NCBI GenBank assembly: GCA_016718035.1
Contig: JADKEK010000006.1
Span: 1 to 64,000, forward strand
Length of the DNA: 64,000 nucleotides
Source: Bacteroidota bacterium
GTDB taxonomy: Bacteria > Bacteroidota > Bacteroidia > Chitinophagales > BACL12
Direction of reading: 5' to 3'
The position numbers were made by a program, and so were the translations under genes. Shown here in pieces: positions 1 to 10,693 of the stretch (positions within the stretch are counted from its first letter, which is position 1; every line of letters begins with the position of its first letter). A model generated the notes under the pieces. It made no database searches, was not told where the DNA came from, and saw nothing but the letters and a program-made list of their open reading frames with translations.

Positions 1-825
1 TGAATTTTCTGTTGTAATAGACATTTCATTTCGTTTATTAAACAATCCATTCCCCGAAGTTAAAATACATCCTGGTCCTTATCGTATTGGTAAAAATATA
101 GAGACGATGCTAATGTTTACCGAATAGGACATCCGTTGGCTCAAAAAATTATTGACACTTGCAAGGCTACTAAATTGGAAGAAATTGAACTTGTTTTCGA
201 TTATACCAATACAGCTAAAAATATTGCAGCCATTGAAGGTTTTGTTGGCCAATCAGGTTATATATGTAAGAGCAATGTATTAAGTATAACATCTTTACAA
301 TTAGAAGAGTTTATCCAATTGCAATGGTATCACAAATATTGGACTTTATTAGATAAGCACCAATGCGAAAGGTTCTTTTCAATTCCAGCTACCATCAATA
401 ATTCAGCAATAGCAGTTCCACTAAACGTTTCTCTAAAATTAGCAGAGCAAATTTAACGTACATCGTTTAAGCACCTTAGAGGAGATTGGACACTCAATGC
501 TGTATATTTTAAAGCAGATTAGAAAATTAGACCATTGAGGTGAAGACCGCGAAACTCATTAAAAGTATCTCTTAAGGAGTTTGCGTTTTGAAATTAAGGA
601 AGTAAAGAAAAGCAGTCACAGTTAGCTTTTACCCAATTTGCCTGACAAATTAAAGCTTGAAAACACGCAAGAAGTTGAAGACGAAAGAATGCGTGGAAAG
701 AACGTGATGGGGTGGCAAGAAATAGGAACAAACAAGAAGACAAGTTAATAGACCAGATTGAGCAACGATTACAGCAAAATTTGAATGAAGAACCTTTGTT
801 TTTAATTAAATGGAAACTTATTTAA
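1..825 (+). pseudogene. C-terminal remnant of an SNF2/HepA-like helicase, broken and cut by the window edge
   Basis: Only the tail of the gene is present. The three frames can be stitched into one protein: a YRIGHPLAQK-like stretch near 115-150, typical of the region after the helicase core in HepA/RapA-like SNF2 enzymes, a beta-rich middle (136-456), then a charged helical tail ending in a WKLI-stop at 825. Several frameshifts and in-frame stops interrupt it, so no full-length product is possible from this sequence. The helicase motifs themselves lie upstream of the window. Its position just before an SMC-like ATPase and a type III restriction system suggests a defence role. The family call rests on remembered similarity of the tail, so it is moderate. 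Confidence 0.55.
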
Positions 826-833
826 TCAGCGAT

Positions 834-1034
834 ATGAGCCAAGAGCAACGCAAGAGTGCCCAAAATAATTGATGATAAATTGAAAGCGGCTAAGCTTAAT
901 GCCAATGATGAAACTCAATTGGTAAATTCTAAATTGGCAAAGAGGTACATAAAGATGTGGATTGGAAATTAGCATTTGAGGAAATTTTGAATAAACCTGT
1001 TACAAAAACAATTGATACAGATGAAGCTAAATAA
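834..1034 (+). pseudogene. Small helical protein between helicase and ATPase, frameshifted
   Basis: An ATG at 834 opens a short charged reading frame that stops early. Joining the frames across about two one-base shifts (near 858 and near 945) gives a protein of about 65 residues, rich in Lys, Asp and Ala, ending at the TAA at 1032-1034. It begins 9 bases after the helicase stop and its end overlaps the ATG of the ATPase gene at 1021, the tight packing expected of a co-translated operon. I recognise no domain. It could be an accessory subunit of the neighbouring helicase or ATPase; that is inference from position only. Confidence 0.45.
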
Positions 1035-3343
1035 CCTCAACATATCCTCTTTTAGAGGTGCTACCAAGCCCGTAACAATTGACTTTGACCCTTCAAAGAA
1101 AATCACTATGATTTTTGCTGAAAATGGTAATGGTAAATCAACTATTGCAGATGCTTTCATTTGCTTACTCACAGAGAATAGAGGCTCATTAGACGATAAA
1201 TCTTCAATTGATCCACAGTTTATAAAATCATTAGGTACAGGCACTGGAGAAACTAAAATAACACTAAACACAGATATTGGAAGTTATTCAGCATCATTAG
1301 CCGGTACTTGCCGGAGATTTTCCAAAACACCAGCAACTGGTTTACCACCATTGCGGTTTTTAAGAAGAAGCCAAATCATCAACATAATGAATTTAAAGCC
1401 TTCTGAAAGGTATAATTCATTGAAGGACTATATTGATGTTTCAAGTATTTATGCAGCAGAGGAGGAATTAAGAAAAACAAGCAGAGAAGTTGACAGTGAA
1501 TTAGAAAATTCTGTTCGTGTTCTTGCAAGTGCAAAAGACACTTTAGAACAGGCATGGATTAATGAAGACAAACCACAAGGCGATATGTTGTTGTGGGCAA
1601 AAGCACAATCTGAAATAGATTTAAGCAAAGATAAAATTGCACTGAAAACTCTAAATTTATTGACGAATGAATGGAGGGCTATTGACAATAAATGCAAGAA
1701 ATTTTAGGTTCAATAAGTGGTAGTTAAAGCATCGAAATTAGCATTTACAAATGCTTCAGAAGCACTAAAAAATTACAAGCAGAAAGCATCAACAACAATC
1801 CTTCGCTATTTACTTTGTTGCAAAGCTAAAAACTACATTGCTGCAAAAGACCCAATTAAAAAATTGCCTGTTTGTTCAAGCGACATTGGTAAAACCGAAG
1901 TGCTAAATTCCTTGAATAAGCAAATTGCATCAATGGGTGCATTAGGTAAAGCAACCAAATTAGTAGAAGATACAAAAAATATAAACGATAGAAATATTGC
2001 AATACAAAGCAAGGCAGTTGAAAATTTTAGTGGGCTTCTGATTAAATATAAAAATTCAATTGCTAAATATAAAACAGACGTTCCCGATATAGCACCTTTT
2101 GTAGATACTATTGGTACTGACATTAGTGCAAACTATACTTGTTTTACTGCTAATATCACACCCTTAACTGCCTTGTTTGTTAGAATTGAAAATGCTGAAA
2201 AGCTAAAGTCAAAAGCAATAGAGCAACACAACTTTATCAAGACACAGTTTGATACAATTACCCTTCAACTCACAAAATCAGAAAAATTAGGCAAACTTTC
2301 CATTGCTACTGCTAAAGCATTGGTTATAGTTGAGAAGGAACGCAAAGACTATTACGATAACGAATTACTATCTATATCGGGTGAAGTAGAACAGATGTAT
2401 CAAAATACACCCGAAAAGAAGGTTTAGGTGGCATCAAACTATTCCTAAATCCAAAATTCAAACATCGTTAGAATTACAAGCCAATTTTCATACAGAGGAA
2501 GGCATTACACCACAATCTGTTTACAGCGAAAGCCATTTAGATACTTTGGGCATTTGTATATTCTTAGCATTAGCAAAAAAATATAGCACAGGCGATACTA
2601 TCCTTGTTTTGGATGATGTCGTAATGTCAGTGGATGATAAACATTTAGACAGGTTTATTGATTTATTGCATGATGAAGAAAAACACTTTGGGCAAATAGT
2701 TATTACCACCCATTACAGACCTTGGAGAGAAAGATACCGCAACAACAGAGCACCAGCAGGTAATGTTCAATTCATGGAACTTCGCAACTGGACAAAAGAA
2801 AACGGTATTCGTGTTTTCAATAGCAAAATTATTTTAGCAGAGTTAAAGCAATTATTGGCTGATGAAAAATATTTTCATAGAGAAAATATTGCAGGTACAG
2901 CAGGTAGAATGCTTGAAAATATTTTGGACTACATTACACTAAAATATTCATCACGTTTACCACGTAAGCCAAAAGCAGATTATCAACTTCACGAATTGCT
3001 TACAGGCTTATCTAAAGAATTGCTAAAGGTTTTTAGAGTAGAACATTTCACAAAGACGGAGATGGCAAATACACTGTTTTTGTCTAATGATATTCCATTA
3101 GTGATTGTAGATAAATTGAAACAACTTAAAGCTGTTCGCAACCAAGTAGGAGCACATTTCAATTTTGATGGGCAGTTAGTAAGTGACGATGATGTAATTG
3201 AATTTGGAACAGCAACAGTTGAATTTGCCGAATTATTAATTTGTGCAGAAACAGGAGCATTACCCGACAAGGATAGTTCGGGTTCATATTGGGAAACAAA
3301 ATCAGGTTCAATTAAACTTTATCCATTAGTTGACCCTAAATAA
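1021..3343 (+). pseudogene. SMC/RecF-like AAA ATPase, split by frameshifts
   Basis: Three consecutive frames (1021-1707, about 1717-2427, 2546-3343) form one ATPase of about 770 residues. The N-terminal part has a Walker A motif, AENGNGKST, about 36 residues in. The middle is long, helical and Lys/Glu-rich, like a coiled-coil arm. The C-terminal part has SESHLDTLG, matching the ABC/SMC signature region, then a Walker B-like LVLDDVVMSVD and a late His-switch TTHYRPW. I prefer the ATG at 1021 (MKLNNL) to the in-frame TTG at 1012. Breaks lie near 1707 and 2427. SMC-like ATPases of this type are common in phage-defence loci. With the frames as written it is not functional. Confidence 0.65.
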
Positions 3344-3358
3344 AAATAGTACAAGAAA

Positions 3359-4870
3359 ATGGCAGAAATACAAAAACAAGAACTTACCTCAATGAATATT
3401 ACAGAGGAACAACTGCAAAAGTTAAAACAACTTTTCCACGAGGCATTTACCGAAGGCTTAAAAGTAGATTGGGATAAACTCAAACTTACTTTAGGCGATG
3501 CAATAGATACAGGCAAAGAACGCTATGGCATGAATTGGCCTGGTAAATCTGATTGTTTTAAAACCATACAACAGCCAAGCATTGCAACGCTTATACCTGC
3601 AAGGGCAGAAAGTGTAGATTTTGACACCACCCAAAACTTATTCATTGAAGGCGATAATTTGGAAGTATTGAAGCTATTGCAAAAAAGCTATTTGGGTAAA
3701 ATCAAGTTTATGTATTTCGACCCTCCATACAACACAGGCAAAGATTTTATATATCCTGACAATTATTCAGAAAGTTTAGATACCTATTTAGCATACACAG
3801 GTCAAGTAGGAGATGGAGGGTAAGAAGTTTGGAACAAATACAGATACAGATGGCAGGATTTCATAGCAAGTGGATGAATATGCTTTATCCTCGTTTGTTT
3901 CTTGCAAAATTTACTTACTAAGGACGGTGTAATTTTTATTTCAATAGGTGACCAAGAATTACATAATTTAAAGAGCTTGTGCAATGAAATATTTGGAAGA
4001 AAAATTTTACCATATGTGTAAAAGCTAAACCACGTGCAAGGTGGTGGTGGGCAAAAAGACTTAAAAAATGCTGAATTATACTGGTTTATGTTAAGAACAA
4101 AGAGGTAAATATGAATATTTTCAAGGCATTTGAAGAAATTGAACTGATGGAGTATAAAAATCTGCAGAATAATAATAAGGAGTTAAAATTTACTACAAGG
4201 TCAATTTTAAACACAAGCAAACAAGCGAGGTATGAACCTATTGATGGTGATGATAATGATTAAACTTTACATTACATGAATTATTTGTCTTTAAGATAAT
4301 GAATTTACAAGAGATAAATTTTTAGGAATAGAATTATGATTTCAAATATTTCAAATATGTGTAGAGAACACTAAAACAAAAAGTTCAATTAAGGAAGGGT
4401 AATGGATGCATTAGGTAATTCAGATGGTTTATTAATACTTGAATATACCCATCTTTATTGATAAAAGGACAACTTGTTGTATACAACAGAGAAATAAAGA
4501 CCTGTTTACCTTGTTTGAAAGTCATTTAATTCAAGCAAAATTATTTGAACACATACAACACATTTCACCCGAGGCAGAGCAAGAAGCAATACTCTACGAG
4601 TTATTGCTAAAATCAGGTTTTGAACTAACCACACCCATTGAAAAATTAACCCTTGCAGGGCTATCTGTTTTCAGTATTGCAGAAGGGCAATTGCTTATAT
4701 GCTTAGAAAAGGAATTAACACACGATTGTCTTAAAGCAATGGCAGAGTTGCAGCCCACAAGAGTTATTTGTTTAGATGAAGCATTTAAGGGCGAAAATGC
4801 AGATGCACTAAAAACCAATGCAGTTCAGATAATGAAAAGCAAAGGAGTTGTAAACTTTAGAACGGTATAG
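3359..4870 (+). pseudogene. mod: Type III restriction-modification adenine methyltransferase Mod, broken and internally shortened
   Basis: The N-terminal 155 residues (3359-3823) carry the Mod signature: FIEGDNLEVLKLL followed by the catalytic DPPYNTGKDF motif. After a frameshift the next 200 bases continue with SKWMNMLYPRLFLAK and DGVIFISIGD, also typical of Mod. The end (about 4520-4870) matches the Mod C-terminus, with LLKSGFELTT, LLICLEKEL and a final FRTV. The middle is disordered: several frameshifts, a 50-residue open frame at 4111-4263, and no FxGxG SAM-binding motif that I can find. Total length is about 500 codons against about 600-650 for the family, so an internal segment seems missing. 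It sits 4 bases before res. Confidence 0.75.
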
Positions 4871-4874
4871 CAAT

Positions 4875-7706
4875 ATGAAATTAAAATTCGACAGTACACA
4901 GCCGTTTCAGTTGCAAGCAGTTCACAGCTTTGTAAATTTATTTGATGGGCAGCCATTAAATCAATCCGATTATACAGTAGAAATAAATGCAAGTAATCAG
5001 CAAGTGCAAAGTAGCATCTTTCAATCAGAACTTGGTATTGGTAACAATCTTACCATTAATGAAGAAACATTGCTAAAAAACCTACATGCCATACAAGAGG
5101 AAAATGATTTAGATGCCACACCCGAACAGGAATTTAAAAAGAACGGTTTCAACTTTTCAGTTGAAATGGAAACAGGCACAGGTAAAACCTATGTGTATCT
5201 CCGTACCATTTTTGAACTCAGCCAAAAATTTGGCTTCAAAAAATTCATTATAGTTGTTCCAAGTGTAGCCATCAGAGAAGGTACAGTAAAGAATATAGAA
5301 ATAACAGCAGACCATTTTAAAGCATTATACAATAATATTGAATTTGAATATTTTGTGTACGATAGTAAAAAAGCAAACCGCCTTCGGCAGTTCGCCACCA
5401 GTAACCAACTGCAAATAATGATAATCAATATTGATGCTTTTAACAAAGACACCAATATTTTCAACCAAGAACGCAATCAATTAAATGGTTTTAGTCCAAA
5501 GGAATTTATTAATTCAGTTAGGCCATTTGTATTAATAGATGAACCCCAAAGTGTTGACAATACCAGCAAGGCGCAAGAAGCAATAAAATCATTATACCCA
5601 ATTTGCATATTCCGTTTTTCTGCTACGCATAAAAACCCCTATAATCTCATTTACAAACTTGACCCTATTAGGGCTTATGAGCTTCGTTTGGTTAAGCAAA
5701 TAGTAGTAGCATCAGTAGTAGGTGCAAATGCTCAAAACGATGCTTATGTGAAGCTATTAGAGGTAAATAACAAGGCAGGTATAAAAGCTAAAATCCGTAT
5801 TCAAGTACAAGGCATAGGTGCAGTAAACGAAACAGAAATGTGGGTAAAACAAAATGCTGATTTATTTGCCCTATCCAATGAAAGAGCAGCCTATCAAAAT
5901 GGTTTTGAAGTATTAGACATAAGTGCAGAACCAGGCAATGAGTATATTGATTTTACTTCGGGCAGATTATATTTAGGACAAGAAAGAGGCGGTATTACAG
6001 ATGATTTGATTGAAATACAAATTAAGAACACCATCAAAAAACACTTAGATAAAGAACTGCAATTAAAGGGTAGAGGTATAAAGGTATTAAGTTTGTTTTT
6101 TGTAGATAAAGTTGCCAATTACAGAACCTATGATGAAGAAGGGAAACCAATACCCGGAAAGTTTGCAGAGTTGTTTGAAAGGCATTATAATGAATTGATA
6201 GAATTACCCCAATACAAAGAGTTAGCTATTTTTCCAGTTGATAAGATCCATGATGGATATTTCTCAGCCGATAAAAAAGGAGTTTATAAAGATACCAACG
6301 GAAGCACCCAAGCGGATGATGATACCTATGCTAAAATCATGCGAAACAAAGAACAACTACTTTCAATGGACGAGCCATTGAAATTTATCTTCTCCCACTC
6401 TGCACTTCGTGAAGGTTGGGATAACCCAAATGTATTTCAAATATGTGTTTTAAGAGAAGTAGGCAGCACCAAAGAAAGAAGGCAAACATTAGGTAGAGGC
6501 TTACGTTTACCAGTCAACAGCGAAGGAGAAAGAGTTAAAGACGATAGCATAAATAAACTCACTGTAATAGCAAGAGAAAGTTATGCTGATTTTGCAAATG
6601 GTTTGCAAAAAGAATATGAAGAAGATTGTGGCAATTAACCTTAAAGCTAAAATTTGAAATCCCATTAGGCAGAAAATCCAGTGAAAAAATTTGGGCAGAG
6701 TTATTAAGAAAGGTTTTGTTGATAACAACGGTAAAATACAACCTTCATTCAATCCCTCTAAAGAAGGATTTTCATTAGGTTTATCTAAACAATTTTCAAG
6801 CAGAAGAGGAAGTATTGTTAATTACAGTCTTAAATCTTATCAATTGGGCGCCACATCAAGAAAGACGAAGAACCCAAACGGTTAAAAATCAACAAACAGA
6901 TTTTCCTTGACCCGAATTTGAAAACCTTTGGAATAAAATTAAACACTGAACCACCTACCAAGTAGATTATCAATTGTTTCATTGATAGACAATGCATTAT
7001 TAAAGCAATTAAACGATGGAAAAAATAGAACCAGTAAAGTTCCTATCGTGAAGATATTATGGGATTGAAAAGAAAGGTGTTACAACTACCAATACAAAAG
7101 CCAACGAAATTAAATTAGAATATTCAGGCAATTTGCCCGATATTTTGCCTACCTACAAAAGGAAACCGAACTTACAAGGACAATCAATTGTTAACATACT
7201 TTCTGAAAGTAATCGATTGCAGAAATTTGCCATCAATCCTCAGAAAGTTTATGGATGCAGTAGCTGCTATTAACCAGGAATTACATAAATTAATGATTGA
7301 TGGTATAAAGTATGAAAAATTGACAACAGGGCAAACAGAATGGAGTATGCAGCTATTCAGAGATGAAGAATTAAAGACTACTTTGAGCAATGCTTAGCAG
7401 TTAAAAATTCAGTCTTTGAAACAGTTATTTATGACAGTGAAATAGAAAGGAAATTTGCAGAAGAATTAGACAAAAGAGAAGATATAAAACTGTTTGTAAA
7501 ACTGCCCTCATTCTTTAAAGTAGCAACACCAATAGGCACATATAACCCCGATTGGGCAATTAATTTATTTAGTAAGAGAAACGAAAAGCACCAAGAACTT
7601 TGAGAAGCTACGAAATTCAGAAGCAGATAAGATAAAATGTGGTAGAAAACATTTTGAGGCATTGGAGACGGATTTTGATGTAGTTTCTGAAGCTTCTGAA
7701 ATATAA
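4875..7706 (+). pseudogene. res: Type III restriction enzyme Res subunit, frameshifted in its C-terminal third
   Basis: The first 587 codons (4875-6638) are open and hold the superfamily 2 helicase motifs: Walker A GTGKT at residues 101-105, DEPQ at 222-225 (the DEAD-box equivalent), SAT at 249-251, and motifs V-VI in HSALREGWDNPN and RQTLGRGLRLP. Beyond 6638 the frame breaks repeatedly, but homologous pieces continue to a stop at 7704-7706, including PIGTYNPDWAI, which resembles the start of the C-terminal PD-(D/E)XK endonuclease domain. Rejoined length, about 940 codons, is normal for Res. In intact systems Res forms a complex with Mod, translocates using ATP and cuts DNA; here the nuclease domain cannot be made in frame as written. 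Confidence 0.82.
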
Positions 7707-7716
7707 ATTTACAATT

Positions 7717-8220
7717 ATGTTGATAAGAAAACTCACCACTGAATTAATTAGTAATAGTGTATTAAGTAAAAGCATCGAAGTTAGAATTGCGGTTGCAATG
7801 GCATCTGACTGGGCGTATGAACGGTTAAAGAACAATCTTAAACCCAATGCAAAAGTTAGGATTATTTTAGGGCTTGATTTGCCAACATCTACGGATCTGT
7901 TAAAGAAAATTTTGACTGAAGATATTTGGGATTGCCGAATAAATACTTCATTATATTTTCATCCGAAGTTTTATTCCTTTAACATGGAAGACGGAATAAA
8001 TGTTACATACATTGGTTCTGGTAATTTCACAAAAGGTGGATGGGGAATTAATGACGAACTATTTATTAAAGTTGAAACGGAAACACAAAATATTGAGATA
8101 GAAACTTGGTTTGAAGAAAAATGGAACGAAAGTAAGAAAATAGACTTGGATATAATACAAAGGTATGAAGCTATTTTACCCAAAATCAAGGAAAATGAAA
8201 AAGCAAATGAAAAGAAATAA
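7717..8220 (+). CDS. Phospholipase D-like nuclease domain protein
   Basis: This is a 167-residue protein with one HxK motif: FHPKFYSF followed about 15 residues later by GSGNFTKGGW, then an Asn/Asp-Glu pair. That is the single HKD half-site seen in small PLD-family nucleases, which act as dimers. The N-terminal half is a helical and Rossmann-like stretch (RIILGLDLP). The tail is highly charged. It starts 10 bases after the end of res and overlaps the next gene by 14 bases, so it belongs to the same operon. PLD-type nucleases are frequent partners of restriction and DISARM-like systems; a defence effector role is inferred. Unlike its upstream neighbours it is intact. Confidence 0.7.
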   Translation: MLIRKLTTELISNSVLSKSIEVRIAVAMASDWAYERLKNNLKPNAKVRIILGLDLPTSTDLLKKILTEDIWDCRINTSLYFHPKFYSFNMEDGINVTYIGSGNFTKGGWGINDELFIKVETETQNIEIETWFEEKWNESKKIDLDIIQRYEAILPKIKENEKANEKK

Positions 8221-8975
8221 CAAAATTAAAAGATTTTTGAATGAAAACCTTAATTTTGATAATATAGATTTTACGGATATGTTTTTTCAAAGAGCATCAC
8301 CAAACGTTTCTGCCTATTAAACGACGCAAAGAAGATGCTTTAGTTGATTCAGAACGTATGGATGTTAGAAATCGGCTATATGAATTGGATAGTTTATTAA
8401 CTCCAGCGATACCAATAAGTTGGAACATTCACCACCATTTTAAACCAGATAATATAGTTGCAACAATTGATATTCAGTTTCATGTTTCAAGAGAAATTGG
8501 CGCACTTTGGGTAGCTTATGGCCGTGACAGAAATGCTTTAAAAGCCTATTCTGAAACAGCAACTCCCTTAGATTTCATGAGGTTGCAAGTAATAATTCAT
8601 GATTTCGATATTGGGATATGGTTGATGCCGGGAAAGGATAATGGAAGTCAAATTGACCGTGAATACTTTCTGACTAATATGAAAGATGATTTGAATTATC
8701 GGGAATCCTTCTATAATTTACTTACAAATTTGGGAGATCATTATTGGATCAAAATTGCAGAAGACTTACGATTGGTAACTACTTTTCAAAACTCAATGGA
8801 ATTATTTAATTACTGTTTAAGGGATAACTGGCGTGTTTACTATTTTATAATTGGCCGAGATTATCATATAGGATCACCGGAGTTAACTTCAGCGCAAATT
8901 ATTAATACAATAATCAGCGATTTTGGGAAATATATCCCTCTATACAATTTGATTAAGGATAAGACATTTGGTTAG
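8207..8975 (+). pseudogene. Unknown protein coupled to the PLD nuclease, one frameshift
   Basis: The ATG at 8207 lies inside the end of the PLD gene. The frame runs 37 codons and stops at about 8320, but a shift near 8305 joins it to a long open frame through LPIKRRKEDALVDSERMDV and on to 8975, giving about 255 residues. The joined protein has a Lys/Arg-rich N-terminus and a tail rich in Trp, Tyr and Asp (DHYWIKI, WRVYYFIIGRDYH). I recognise no family. Translational coupling to the PLD gene suggests that the two proteins work together. The single break looks like a sequencing-type indel rather than decay. Confidence 0.55.
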
Positions 8976-9004
8976 AATTGTAACATGAGTAAAAAAAATG
9001 AAAA

Positions 9005-9560
9005 ATGAGAATAGCTATATTAGTATGGGGATCTCTATATTGGGATCAACGAAGTTTGAGCACAACTGGCGAATGGTTCTTTGATGGGCCAATTTTACCC
9101 GTTGAATTTTGCCGGATTTCAGGAGGTAATCGATTAACGCTTGTAATTGCTCCAGATTTTGATAATGTTACCACTCTATACGCTATTTCTGGCTTAGCGG
9201 ATTTAACTTCTGCTATCGAAAATCTGAAAATAAGAGAAGGTGCACCAACTAACGGAAATATTGGATTTATTAATTTAAGGAACGGTGAAAACCATGTTCG
9301 CCAAACAAACCAGTTTCTTCTTCAAATACTAAGGGATTGGAATGAAACTAAAGGATTTGATGCAATTATCTGGTCAGATTTTGCTCCGAAATTCTCCGAC
9401 ATGATAAATCGACCATTTACACTGCAAAATGCAATTGAATTTATTGCCGAATTGCCGCAAAAATGAACAACAGGCTGCTTTGCAGTATATTAGAAATGCA
9501 CCGGATCAAATTACAACTCGTTTTAGACTAGCTATTACCGATCATTTTTCAAATAATTAA
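9005..9560 (+). pseudogene. Probable gamma-glutamylcyclotransferase-like protein, frameshifted near its end
   Basis: The N-terminus MRIAILVWGSLYWD, followed by GPILPVEF and SGGNRLTLVI, resembles an uncharacterised bacterial family with a GGCT-like fold, whose members start with a Gly-Ser-Leu loop after the first strand. The frame stops at 9466 after LPQK, but the next frame continues smoothly with NEQQAALQYIRNAP to a stop at 9558-9560, giving about 184 residues. The break lies in an A5 run, so one extra A would explain it. No enzymatic activity can be asserted. The next gene starts 5 bases later, so the two are probably co-transcribed. Confidence 0.5.
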
Positions 9561-9565
9561 ACTCG

Positions 9566-10144
9566 ATGGATTATTATGAGCCACATTTAGCCATACATGA
9601 ATCAGGTCATGTAATTTCAAGAATGGTTGATTTATACGGAATTGGAGGTCAAGTGGATTTTATAAAAATAAGTATAGATGAGGATCATGGCGGTACAGTA
9701 AAGGCAAAACCGATGTTTACAGATGAAGAACTTAGAAAATTTAATTTAGAAAGATATCCCGACTTGGAATTAACAAGAAGGCAACTTATGAAAGAAGCCG
9801 TTATTAATGTTGGTGGAGTTGCTGCTGAATGTGTTTTAAATAACAGACCACTACCTGATTTGACATCATCAAAAGAGGATGATATTGCATCAGACCTCAC
9901 AAAATTTCAAATCTACTGTAGAAATATTTTAAAGACTCAACGGATAGATGCAAGTTCACCGTCGTTTTTTATGGATATGAGAAAATTAAATTTGATGTTA
10001 TTTAATGATGCTCTGAATATTTTTAAGACTGAAAAACACAAAACTGCAACTTTGTTTTTGGTTGAGTCCTTAGAATCTGAAAAAGTTTATACTGGAAATA
10101 AACTAACCGTTATTGTAGAAGAAATTCATAGGCTTTTAAATTGA
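9566..10144 (+). CDS. M41-like (FtsH-type) metallopeptidase domain protein
   Basis: A 192-residue protein with HESGH at residues 11-15, the zinc-binding HExxH motif, and GGVAAECVL near residue 85, which corresponds to the GGxAAE segment of the FtsH peptidase domain. An acidic SKEDDIASDL segment follows where FtsH has its third zinc ligand Asp. It has no AAA domain, no signal peptide and no membrane segment, so it would be a free-standing cytosolic peptidase-like protein. Stand-alone M41-like proteins occur in accessory regions; the substrate is unknown. It ends 10 bases before the convergent small gene on the other strand. Confidence 0.65.
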   Translation: MDYYEPHLAIHESGHVISRMVDLYGIGGQVDFIKISIDEDHGGTVKAKPMFTDEELRKFNLERYPDLELTRRQLMKEAVINVGGVAAECVLNNRPLPDLTSSKEDDIASDLTKFQIYCRNILKTQRIDASSPSFFMDMRKLNLMLFNDALNIFKTEKHKTATLFLVESLESEKVYTGNKLTVIVEEIHRLLN

Positions 10145-10154
10145 CTAATACGAA

Positions 10155-10340
10155 TTATGAAATATAATTTTTACGCTCTTGTTTGTCCCGACTAGCCAAA
10201 TACCACAAAAAAGCAAATAATGCTATTATCACAATAATAGTAATCCATAAATATTTACGTGACTTAGGAAGTGTGGTGTTTGGAATTGGCCTTACAGCCA
10301 TCGGATCAAATGCTTCTCCAAGTGTTGTTATATCAATCAT
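10155..10340 (-). CDS. Small single-pass membrane protein
   Basis: A 61-residue protein: about 30 polar residues, then one strong membrane segment (YLWITIIVIIALFAFLWYL), then a basic tail with Arg-Asp-Lys. The positive flank after the segment favours a cytoplasmic C-terminus. Its ATG overlaps the stop of the upstream gene by four bases (ATGA at 10337-10340), which supports it being a real, translationally coupled gene. No family recognised. Confidence 0.5.
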   Translation of the reverse strand: MIDITTLGEAFDPMAVRPIPNTTLPKSRKYLWITIIVIIALFAFLWYLASRDKQERKNYIS

Positions 10341-10693
10341 TTTCTTACAATTTTAATGTTATCGCCCTCCTGTGGAACAATTATGAAATTATACACCGCC
10401 ATAAACCTTTTGCCATTAAACTCCTCATAATGAGTAAGAACTAAAAACGAATAACCCTTGCCTAAAAGAAATTGCTTGTGAAATACCTCTTCTTTTTTCC
10501 CTGCCATAAGTTCATTTAAAATGCGGAAATTGATGAGTAAGGGTTTATCAATTTCAGATTTACTTTCACGAAGTTCTTTTGCTTTAAGATTATTAAATCT
10601 TATCCTGTTTTCATCACTTGCGAAAACTTGGTTTGCCCGGAATGCAGTAAATACTTCCCCTGTTAACGGATCTGTTTTTTCTATTGGTTTCAT
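10337..10693 (-). CDS. Small conserved-type hypothetical protein
   Basis: A 118-residue soluble protein with an N-terminus of the kind MKPIEKTDPLTGEVF, which I associate with small proteins in Bacteroidota accessory DNA, but without a named domain. The middle is helical and charged; the C-terminal half has alternating strands (GYSFLVLTHYEEFNGKRF). It is first in a two-gene operon with the membrane protein that overlaps its stop. It is divergent from the coiled-coil gene at 10981 across an unusually AT-rich spacer, which may contain the promoters for both sides. Confidence 0.5.
   Translation of the reverse strand: MKPIEKTDPLTGEVFTAFRANQVFASDENRIRFNNLKAKELRESKSEIDKPLLINFRILNELMAGKKEEVFHKQFLLGKGYSFLVLTHYEEFNGKRFMAVYNFIIVPQEGDNIKIVRK

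Noticed and set aside
969..1271. Minus-strand open frame opposite the SMC-like ATPase, and many similar antisense frames
   Set aside because: They are shadows of real plus-strand genes: no ribosome site, no homology, and the sense frame carries clear motifs.
3359..4870. Programmed frameshifting or phase variation in mod
   Set aside because: Phase-variable mod genes have one repeat tract; here there are several unrelated breaks and a missing block, and neighbouring genes are broken too.
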